Of a stretch of DNA of 64,000 bases, positions 27,651-37,800 are shown piece by piece. Source of the DNA: Acanthochromis polyacanthus (taxonomy: Eukaryota > Chordata > Actinopteri > Pomacentridae); the NCBI RefSeq assembly GCF_021347895.1, contig NC_067120.1, positions 13,377,361 through 13,441,360 on the forward strand. The letters run 5' to 3'. The position numbers and the translations under genes are program-made. Each line of letters opens with the position of its first letter. The first letter of the stretch is position 1. The notes under the pieces were generated by a model. That model did not search any database and was not told where the DNA came from. It saw only the letters and a program-made list of their open reading frames with translations.

Positions 27651-27884
27651 TTTGTTTCTTGTGTGTATGTGTGTGCTGCAGCATTTTCTGTTGTAACATA
27701 CTGACACTAATGTGGTGAAATGTCGACCACTCCCTGTTTACATATTTGCTCCTGCTCAGACAAGAACAATACCAGACCTTCCCTGCTGCACCCTTCTTTA
27801 GGCTCCGACTTCACATCAGGTAATCATTGCTGCATGAAGACACAGATAAGCAGCTCCTTCACAGACAAACAGCCCAGTTTTAAA

Positions 27885-27892
27885 AATATATT

Positions 27893-27923
<31 letters not shown>

Positions 27924-27930
27924 ATATATT
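27885..27930. repeat. (TA)n-rich tract
   Basis: Alternating TA units interrupted by TTTA, about 46 bp. Confidence 0.9.
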
Positions 27931-28291
27931 GTGTAACTGCAATGTGGTCGATTTTCCTCATACACAAAGCTTCCACCTGTACAGTAAAAAAACGAGATAT
28001 CTTCAGTCAGCCCTGGACTTTCATGCCTCAGACCGGTCCACTTTAGATCACGACCTATTACTATTAAAATCATGTAATTCTAGCCTTGCATGTTCAGTCT
28101 ACAATAGCGCACTGTTCTGCAAAGTCTTGTAATTCAGAGTGTTTTTCTAAAATATGTTGAGACCGGAAGTGGTCATTAGCAAGTGTGGAGCCAAACAGAG
28201 TACGGTGCATAGGCTGTATAATTTTTTTTTCCCCGTTAGTTTTCATGGTCATAATGAGAGATCATGTGGCCGATCTTAAAATAAATCAATA

Positions 28292-28319
28292 TTGATTTTT
28301 TTTTTTTTTTTTTTTTTTA
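28292..28319. repeat. Poly(T) run
   Basis: A nearly pure run of about 27 T. It could be the tail of an inserted retro-element on the minus strand, but no element body was recognised beside it. Confidence 0.7.
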
Positions 28320-28404
28320 TAGAGCGTGAAAGTTTTGCGAAGCCAGGAGGCGGGGCTACTTGATTTACAGTCTGGTCTGGAATAATTGACAGGTCCTATG
28401 GAGG

Positions 28405-28656
28405 AGGGTCCGTGTACGTCGCCGTCATTCTATTTTCGATTTGGGGTCAAAACACCAAAAATGGCCCGTCTGGGCTACCTGGTTGATCCTGCCAGTAGCA
28501 TATGCTTGTCTCAAAGATATAGCCATGCAAGTCTAAGTACACACAGCCGGTACAGTGAAACTGTGAATGGCTCATTAAATCAGTTACGGCCGTTATCCGT
28601 TTTTGGTGTTTTGACCCCAAATCGAAAATAGAATGACGGCGACATACATGGACCCT
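28405..28656. mobile_element. Inverted-repeat element enclosing an 18S rRNA 5' fragment
   Basis: Left arm 28405-28464 and right arm 28597-28656 are inverted copies, 57 of 60 positions matching. They enclose 132 bp, of which 28476-28589 is the 5' end of 18S rRNA. It starts at the mature 5' end (TACCTGGTTGATCCTGCCAG) and runs to CTCATTAAATCAGTTA. Differences from the conserved rRNA are few: AGATAT for AGATTAAG, ACAGCC for ACGGCC, CTGTGAA for CTGCGAA; two are CpG-decay changes. The arms look like the ends of a fish MITE. This is not a functional rRNA gene, since only about 113 of about 1,850 nt are present. Confidence 0.8.
28476..28589 (+). pseudogene. 18S rRNA 5'-end fragment
   Basis: Covers helices at the extreme 5' end of the small-subunit rRNA, beginning exactly at mature nucleotide 1. 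The conserved blocks TACCTGGTTGATCCTGCCAG, TAGCATATGCTTGTCTCAAA and GGTACAGTGAAACTG are present in the right order and spacing. The homology stops at CAGTTA, where rRNA continues TGGTTCC but the window reads CGGCCG. Confidence 0.9.
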
Positions 28657-29529
28657 GATCCCTGAAATCTCTGAGTTTTCACACAAAGAACGCCTGAACA
28701 TGTCAAACTGGTTCCATAGTAGAACCTTCACTGTAAAAACGTCATAGTATGGTGTGTTGCTCAAAAAACATTACGACTGGCTGTCTAGGGTCGCCAAGGA
28801 GTGACACAAAAACAGGACACACGTTGGTTTCCACGGGGTTAGACAGGTATTTATTTGAAAGTTTACAACAACACAACATGTGAGCAGAAAATCACAAAGT
28901 CTGTCTTTAGTTGAGCTGAAAATATTAGTTTTTGTCTTTTTTCTTGACCAAACTTTTCAGGAAGTAGATGAAGAATAATTAAAGCTCTCGTGTAGAATTC
29001 CAATTTCTTTTGGAAAAAACCCATTAAAAAAACATGAAAAAATGAAATAAAAATGATGCTTTTCCACAAAAGTAAAAGTACATTCAATTTTCTTTGCTCT
29101 TGGGCCATTTTATAAAAATAAACTTAAACTTTAAATATTTCCTTAAATTTATTTTTAAGGACCTTCAGCAAAGGGCCATGAGCTTGATTTGAACCCGACC
29201 ACTATGTATTCCTCCTATTTATAAGTTTATAAGTTGTCTGTTTAACCTGCTGAGCTTCGGGGGATGGTAACTGTTGGAGGTCAAGGGAAAGTAAGCATGA
29301 GGACTTGCCGCTGTTGTGTATTCTGGGAAACCTTGTGGTTTTTTCCAACTTTGCTGTACCAACACCAAATTACATTTTCAGCTTTTTCACAATTTCAAAT
29401 TTAGACATATTGAGGTACACACGATTGGTCTGATGTGTATTTTCATGTCAAGTAGTACAGCTATTTTAATTTTCATGTTCAAACAAATCAAAATACCAAC
29501 TCTGCTGGACAGACTGTAGTTATTTTTTT

Positions 29530-30850
29530 TACAGTGCACGAACTCACAAAATTCTTTGTGTAGCTGAAGAACGATTGAGAATCCTTCCTCGACTCCGCCA
29601 ACACACCTTTGTATGATCAGGAATGTCTGCAAATTCTGAAGCTATTTCTCATAAAAAAGACTGAAATTGCCGGTTGGATAAAGTTTACGGTTAGCCTTAC
29701 AGTGGTCATTAAATGTTCCATTTTTAACACTTTACCATACAGCATTTCCTGATGGATGATGCAGTGATATGCTGTCAACTGACCAGTACAGTTTTCCTCC
29801 TGCATCTTTACTCGCATCCTCCCCACTTTTTTCAACGCACATCGCTGGTGCTCCATGTGTTGTAAGTCCAACAAGTTTGTCCCAGGGCAGTTTCATCTCG
29901 GTTACACTTGGACATACGTTTTCAAAAATGTCTTTTCCTGTCGTTGTCCCGTGCATCGATTTTAATGCCCAACATTTCCTTTGTAACGCTCAAATCAGAG
30001 TCCACTCCACGGATGAAGACGGCTAGCTGTGCAGTGTCCATCATGTCTGTCCTTTCATCAACAGCAAGAGAGTATGCAATAAACTCTTTGCTTCTTTCAG
30101 TCAACCGTGTTCTTAAATCAGTGGCCATCTGACAAACCCGATCAGCAACTGTACTTCTACTCAGGCTTACATTTGCCTACATCTGCTTTTTGTGTGGACA
30201 CCTTGAGCATACAGTTCTTCAGAAACTCTCCCTCAGTAAATGGCCTGATTTGGCTATCTCTTCTGCCACAATAAAGCTTGCTTTCACAGCAGCTTCACTT
30301 TGTGTTTTCGCTCTGGTGAAAAACGTCTGCCGAGATGTCAAATTCTCCTTTAACTCTTCTACTTTCTGTAGCTTCTGGTCTGCATGCAGGTTTCTCAGCT
30401 TGTCCTGATGTTTTGTCTCAAAGTGCCATCTTAGATTAAATTCCTTAATTTCAGCCACATTAGCTCCACAAATAAGACACATGGCTTTACCGGCAATGTC
30501 AACATACATACACTCAGCCTCCCATCGCTTTGACAGGCTCTGTTTTCAGAATCAACTTTTCTTTTCGCCATTGTTAAGGGCTAGCTTTGACGTTACAAAG
30601 CTAGCCCTTTGGCAGACAATAACAGACACTTGACTTAAATGACGCGGAAATGTTCCCAGCTAACCTATCATTCGGCAAGGCAGCTGTTGCGCTACATCAT
30701 GGGATCTGTAGTTCGTGCATTATCAGTGCTTCATATTGTCGGGCCATTAATAATAATAATAAATCAATGTAAAATAATCTCGCAGGCCGGATATAATTGT
30801 ATTACGGGTCGGATATGGCCCGCGGGCCTTGATTTTGACACATGTGCCCT
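29530..30850 (-). pseudogene. hAT (Charlie/GTF2IRD2-like) transposase, degenerate
   Basis: Minus-strand pieces in the right order. ATG at 30571 (MAKRKVDSENRACQ), then after a frameshift a BED-finger-like CLICGANVAEIKEFNLRWHF, FFTRAKTQSEAAVKASF, then [40 protein letters not shown], the frame-broken [19 protein letters not shown] and, further down, GFSIVLQLHKEFCEF. These match the hAT-type transposase related to GTF2IRD2/ZBED proteins. Several frameshifts and stops make it non-functional. The end near 30850 carries the GC-rich terminal stretch of this family (GGCCCGCGGGCC beside TTTTGACACATGTG). The other end was not defined. Confidence 0.7.
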
Positions 30851-30884
30851 AGAAGGAGTTCATCACAGATTTTTCACGGTTAAC

Positions 30885-31235
30885 GCATGATGGCGCACTT
30901 CCTGTTGGGTTTAGAGCATGACACAAAAAAGTCAATCACAGGATTGACTTTTTTGCGTTTCCTGATGTGCTGCATATGTCTCCCAAACTTTGTACCTATC
31001 GATGAAATGTCCTCCCAGTTGGGCTAATACCACATTTTTAAATTTTCTAGGGGGCGCTATGGAGCCATTTTGGGACAAACATGCACAGACTCCATGAAAT
31101 ATCAAATTTTTTACCGGTTCGGATGAGTTTTCAGGGATGTTCAGGCCCTCAAAAACGCAATCGTTGCGGCAGGCTAACAATAATAATAATAATAAGAAGA
31201 AGAAAAAACTCTAGCATTTCAATAGGGTCCTTCGG
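30885..31235. repeat. Percomorph interspersed repeat, unclassified
   Basis: Contains the strings GCACTTCCTGTTGGGTTTAG, GGGGGCGCTATGGAGCCATT, then (AATAA)n/GAAGAA and TTTCAATAGGGTCCTTCGGC, which occur together as a repeat in many fish genomes. An internal palindrome AAAAAAGTCAATC..GATTGACTTTTTT lies at 30924-30954. The apparent ORF on the minus strand is unlikely to be a gene. Confidence 0.5.
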
Positions 31236-31425
31236 CCCTAATAAGAGCTGCCAGTGGAGGGGGCCCAGGAACAGCGGTGGCATCATAGTGATCAACCCAG
31301 AGCCATGACTGAACACCGGCCCTCGCGGCCCAAACATCAGACCGGCCCACCAGGAATTGTCCCGGTGCTCCCGATTACCCACTCCGGGCCTGGTCTTAGA
31401 AACGAACAACTTTTCTGGATTCAAA
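31236..31425. repeat. GC-rich repeat fragment, probably a transposon end
   Basis: Compositionally distinct from its A-T-rich neighbours (CACCGGCCCTCGCGGCCC; GTCCCGGTGCTCCCGATTAC). Directly abuts the preceding repeat. Resembles terminal parts of hAT-type elements but this is from memory; no terminal repeats were located. Confidence 0.3.
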
Positions 31426-31841
31426 TTTGACTTTCACATGTATTTTGCCACCATCTGTGTGTTGTCAAATGAAAAAAATGCTTAAAAAGCACATTCCTTA
31501 TTTAATCCAATCTTATCTACTGTTGCTCTGCCCCCTGCTGGGGACTGAAAAAATCTGATGCAATACAAATGTACAAACCAAGTTATTTTCCTGAAATATT
31601 ACAGATAATTTCTCACAAATATTTTACACAACAGTAAGAAATTCAAAAATATTTAAAAAAAAAAATCAGTGTATGGTGAGGGTAAACAGAAAATGACACA
31701 CTCTGATTTCAATAAACACATTGTATAGAAAAGGAAAATAAAACATATTTAGCTCTGTGACCCAGATAAATATAAAGAAAGTAAAAGTATCTTCATGTTG
31801 GTGTTGATTTTTGGACACCCGCATATCGAGAGGAGTGTCGA

Positions 31842-34800
31842 TCAAATGTCCTCGGTGACCAGGCAGTAAAAGTCTGAGCGTGCTCCGTAGTTGCGTGATC
31901 CCAAGTCGGACACGTCGATGTCGGAGGGTTTTGGTTCGGCAGCTGTGATGGGAGCAGCGGGGAGGACTGGAGCTGTACAGGCCAGAGCTTTGTACACCGG
32001 GAGGCGAAGTCCTGCAAAGAGAGAGAAAAAGTGAAAATGGAAAAATGTTTATTGCTTTCTACTCTAACTTTGATCTCCTCTAAACAGCAAATTCAGTTTT
32101 GGTTCAGGTTATGCTGGAGGGGGAATGGACTGCTGCACTTACTTACATCTATCACAAATCCTTAATAAAAAGTAAAAAAAAAAAAAAAATCAAAAGATAT
32201 TACGCAAATTTGAGACTACTGAAGGTACATACAGCTATAATGAAAGACGACAAAACAGAACATGAACCTAAATACAAAAAGGTGAAAATAGAAAAACAGG
32301 AAGCTGATGTTGGTTCAGATGGCACATGGAACGATACATATTTGGACACTCTACTTTTATTTTTGATCCTAGTACATTTTTTTGAGCTTTTTCCACTGCT
32401 ACATTTTCCATTTATACTTTCATGTAAACAAGTCTTTTATCTTGTATGTATTTTGCCTGGATTGACTAAAATGAGCTGATATGTTCCTGTAACTATAATC
32501 TAGTACTGCACAGATACTGAGACAAGTAGGCAGAAATAGTTTTATTTTCATTAAAGGTGAATGAAAAAGATATTTAGTCCATTAGGAACAAACACAGGAT
32601 ATAAACTACTGTGGGCTACTAAGCTACAAACATATTTTCCTAATGTTGTAAAGGAATATTTCAGATGGAAACTAGAGTTTAAATTTTTCTAACATCAACT
32701 GTGCACTACCAGTCAAAAGTTTGGACGCACCTTCTCATTAGATTAATACTGAAGACATCAAAACTATAAAAGAATACATATGGAATCATGTTGTAAACAA
32801 AGAGGTTTTGATCTTCAGTATTAATCTGCAATGTAGAAACTAATACAAATACATAAAAAGCATTGAATGAGAAGGTGTGTCCAAACTTTTGACTGGTAGT
32901 GCAAATTAAAAACAGGTTTGGTGCAGTGAAGGGAAGCTGTCTGTGGAAGACTTCAACTGGATTTTCCTGTAAAATATATCTTTTTACTAAGAAGTAACAG
33001 CACAACGCTGTTTGTGGATTTGTTTTTTTTTGTTTGTCTGTTTTTTTTTTGGGGGGGGGGGGGGGCATTTGCATGTCACTTCCTTGCTGACAGATGAGAC
33101 GATCGAGTTCACCGTCATATCTGTCCATTAAATATGAAACCACATCCAGCAGCTGGTTAACTTAACTGGAACAGGATGAAAAACCAGCTGGGCTCTGTCC
33201 AAAGATGATAATATCTGCCTACCAGAACCTCTGAAGCTCACCACCACCAAATCTTTAAAATGACTGGCTGTGATTTAATGTGAATGTGCACATTCTACTG
33301 TCTACATGTCTCACAAATGGCTGTGATGTAGCCACAGACCATCTGTAGTCTGTTTATTAGCTGTTAAAGAGTAGACTGTGGAGCTGCTGGTAGGCAGACT
33401 TTGGACAGAGACAGCCGAGTTGTTTCTCTTTGCTAAACAAAGAGTCTCTTCATTTCCTGGCAGCAGCCCTGTGAGATGGGATCAATATAAGCCCATTACT
33501 GTTTATTACACTGTATGCTTGAAGTGTAATAAACAGTAACCTTCTTAGGAAAAATACAAATTTGACCTTTTATGGTTATACTTTGCGACTAATGTTCATA
33601 TTTTTAGAACATATTTTCTTCTTATGTTCATCTTGTGTTTTTTGTTCTGCATAAATTTCGAGGACTTTGAATGGGAGCAACTGTAACAAGCAGTTCTGAT
33701 TCTGAATATTCTCTTGTAAATCTATGCAAGAAAACAGACAAGAGCAAAATCCAAAATGTCAAACTGTAAGTGAAACATGAAATTGTTTGCCACTCATATC
33801 TGTTTACTATCTTATGGCACAAAAGGTTATGAATCCGATGAATAAATGTGTCATTGTTATGTGAAGTCCTAGTTAAAGATTAACTGTGTTGAACAAGTGT
33901 TACCATAATCCAACTCTAGATTGCAACATGAAAACCAATATGTGTTTCATCAGCATTTTTTAATTCAAACAAGCCGGACAAAGTCCAGCAACTTCAATGG
34001 ACTGTTATAAAAGAGTCTATCAGGCTGAGACTTGCATAGATGCTGTAATGATTATGTTCCAATTCTCATGTGACAAACATACGTCTGTCACAGCGTTGAC
34101 ATAGACTTCCATTTGTAGATCTGAGTCAGTAGCTGTCATACAAGGTGCTGCAACTTTAAAGCTGCTGTCCGGAGTGTGAATCGCAGCGTCTCCCAAAACA
34201 CTGTTGGTCCCACCCTCCCTCTGATTTCGCCCCTTTATTTGTGCACGCGCGCAGTACCTGACAGGAGTGCCCGGAGCGTGGCAGCATCTCGCCTGTTTTG
34301 CTGTTTTCCCCTCTTCTACATTTAGTACATTTAGTAAATAATAAAGGAATTACGTTCGAATTCTGTATTGAGTCTAACTTGTCCTAATACCAAAATAACA
34401 TGAATCTGCTAGGACGAACTAGTAAAGTTTCAATATGTGATTACACTCGTGTATCCCTCTCGATGACGTTGTTTATCAAACTTAGTGCATTTACGCGTGT
34501 ATATGTGTTAGATTGTTTATTTATTTCTATCGAGAGTTCAGAATTGCATGACTCCTCTGACGAAGAGTATGTCCCAGACGCCCCAACATCTTCCTCCAGA
34601 GGTCGGGCATCTAAACGAAGCCGTCAGGCGGGCTATGGAGGCCGTGGTCGGGGAGCGACGTGAGCACCCTGAGCCAAAAAACGTCCTGCAGTCTCTTGGC
34701 CTGACAAGCCGTGGGATTGGTAACTTTTCTGGAAGTTGCTGATCCCTGATGCTCTCTCCTCCACAAGCAAAACAAATGTGCGCGCGGTTGCGTAGTGCGT

Positions 34801-37800
34801 AGCTCGCCCACCTCTGCATGGGCTTGCTTGCTGTGCGCGTAACCGTTGATTGACAGCATGACAAAGCGGAAGCTCGAACTTGATTGGTCGGCAGCGACCG
34901 GCGCTTTTTGGAATAACATGGGGGTCTATGAGAGGAAGGCGGAGCTCAGGAATAAATTTTCATATCGCGTTATACTAACTTTATATTATAGTAATCGAAC
35001 TAAACTAACACATTTAAGCTTTGTTAAAAAATGATACATAAATTGAAAACAAACGGAAACTCCGGACAGCAGCTTTAACATGTATGTCTTTAATTTGCAT
35101 ATATAAAGAAGTGAAAAGCATTTTTATGCAAAAGTCCCTGCAGTTATGTAAAGAGTTCACCTTCACAAACAGTGAGCTCATAAACAGAGCTGCTCTTACC
35201 CAGGTCTCCAGCAGGGTCAGCGTCTGAGCGGCAGTCCAGGTAGTCCGGGTCGAGGGTCAGCATGGGGTCTTTGTCATCATGCAGCACAGTCTGAGGGTCG
35301 CCTGCAGACTCGTTGTGGAAGATGACTCTACGAGGCATCGCTAAAGCTAACTCCTTCCAGAAGGCTGAGGATGGAGTCTGTGGACACCAAACACACAGAA
35401 CACATTACAACACGTTGTCAGTCACAGTGAACAGAACTTTCTCTATTCACGTCTTCCAAAGGTGTTTATAACAATTCACTATTCGCACACTTCATGTTGT
35501 AGCTCTTGCTTTACATGAATAAAGCTGCCAGTTTTGTCTTTCATTTATGCTCAATAATCTGTAATAACAAAGTTGCAACATAAAGAAATGCAAGGCACAC
35601 TTATTTTAAAAATTAAAATCCCTCATTCCAATCTGTTCATGTTGCTAATTTAAATTTACATGAACATTTTATCACAACAGAATACATTTCCACACTGACA
35701 ATTAGTCAGTCATACTTTGTGGTTACTGGTTTAAACCTCTGAACCACAAGCAGTTTTATGGCCCTTTCACAGCATTAGTCACCGTGGGCTCATTTTTTAC
35801 TGCAAGAGAGAACTCAAAACTGTCTTCTGTACAGTATAACAACATTAGAATGCCATAAATCATTGATTTATGGAGAGAAAAAAAAATCAACACATCCAGC
35901 ATTTTTCCAAGTGGCCACTGGTGCTTCCAGTACTGGAAAACAAAAATAGTGACTCTACATACTATAGATATGTTACTTTTTTACTGACATTTTTAATTTG
36001 TTTCCAGTCTTGTCTCATACCTGCTCAGTGTAAACACAGCCTGCAGTTGAGCCCAGTTCAACAGAAAAGTCCCTGAATTTGTGTCATGTGGCTGTTGGTT
36101 GTAGAGTTTCCCTCAAATGTTGTTGCAAAAAAAAGCCAACATAAAACAAACACAAAAAGGGTGTAATTTTGGTGATTTCATTGCAGTAACAAGCCTTTTA
36201 ATCCTGCTAATGGGTTTTGGGACTGACTCAGTCATATTTTTTTCTCCAAACTACTCAAACATAGTTTATACTGATATAAAAATCACCATCAGTTTTAGCG
36301 GTACTATAATTTTGACTTCGTACACCTAAATCCTCAAGTCAATTTTTGAGCAGGGTTAGGGTTTTATTGACAGATTTACGACTGTACTGTTTTTGTTGGA
36401 GCTCGTCTCTCTGCTTTTAAGTGTGCGGTGCGAAAAATAATGTCACACACTTGAATAGACCAATCAGAATTTAGCAACGTTTAAATGAAAATGTCAGTCA
36501 AATCAGACGAAGCCACACCCACATTTCGATGTACTTCAGTTAAGTGGTCACTGAGATTATGTATTTGTGTATTCACAATATTTGTATTTCCTGTGTGAGT
36601 CAACAGAAATGAAACATAAACATTAAGTTGTTTACGAGCATTTGAAAATAAAATCAAGGATCGTACCACGGAGTTGTGCCTCCAGGTGAGTATAGTGAGG
36701 CAGTGCTGGTGCTCACTGAGCTGCTGCTTGATCTCAGACCTCATGCGTTTGGACTGGCCCTCCAACATGATGAGGATGGGCTGCTGACACAATTCTAACA
36801 AGTGCAGGAGGCCCTGTCTGGAAACACACACAGCGACAGTACATCAGGACAGACACTGTGGAAAATGGAAGCAACACTGACCTCAAGTGGTGCACTGTAA
36901 AACAATCATTACTCAGTTTTACATTGCATATAAAGCCACGTTGGAATTGTGTTGCGTCACATCTGTGCCCGAATTCAGTTGTGAGTCTGACCTGAAGTTA
37001 CTGGAGCACCAGTCCTGTTCAAGGTACGCATGAGAGAGCAGCACGATGAGACGGCGGGAGCGACTCATGTTCATTAGGAGCTCTGCAGAGGGTTCTGCAG
37101 ACACATTATATCATATCATTGTAGGTACATGAGGGAAAAGAAGCAGATTTGCATTTCAGTGGGCTAAAACAGAACAACACGTGGGCGAGTGTGACAGGAG
37201 AGTCTAAACAATCCTGGATTACAAAGGTTAAAAACAAAAAACATGAATTAATGAAATGACACATTTATTGGATAGCAGAAACAACAGTTAGAAATACAAC
37301 AGGCAAAAAGCTTCAAGACGTGAATGTGATTTTAAAAATCAGTGCTTGTGAAAATACATCTGGCTAAAATAACACATTGGTCTGTAGAATTTGATCTTAC
37401 CTGCGCCAGGGAGGATATCGTTGTCATTGAGGTGCACCTTGAAGCCATTCTTATTTTCCAGGTGAGGTTTGAGAATAAAGTTAACAAACTTCCTGTCATA
37501 GTCATTGTTCACATAGGAGATATAGGCGTCATATAATTTCCCATCTGAAGATGAAGAGACACAAACATACCGGTGATGTTAACACCACTATGGTCTTATA
37601 ATGCAGCCTCATGTCAGCTCAGCAGAAGTCTCACCATTGAGTTCGTAGTCTCCGTATTTGTTTCTGTACCACAGTTTGATGTTGAGGTGACATCTGGCGT
37701 ACACGACAGCCGCTACACCCAAAAAGACAAGCAGCATGGCGGCTGCTATAACAGCGACTGTGTGGTTGGGGCTGTCTGAACACACAAACAGAAAAAACAG

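Noticed and set aside
28447..28764. 105-aa minus-strand ORF across the 18S fragment
   Set aside because: It runs antisense through rRNA and the inverted arms; no protein similarity recognised.
30932..31180. 82-aa minus-strand ORF
   Set aside because: Lies fully within a dispersed percomorph repeat and its internal palindrome; chance open frame.
31793..32017. 74-aa minus-strand ORF over the last sigirr exon
   Set aside because: Wrong frame. The frame set by the upstream intron phase gives the SIGIRR tail [17 protein letters not shown] ending at 31842.
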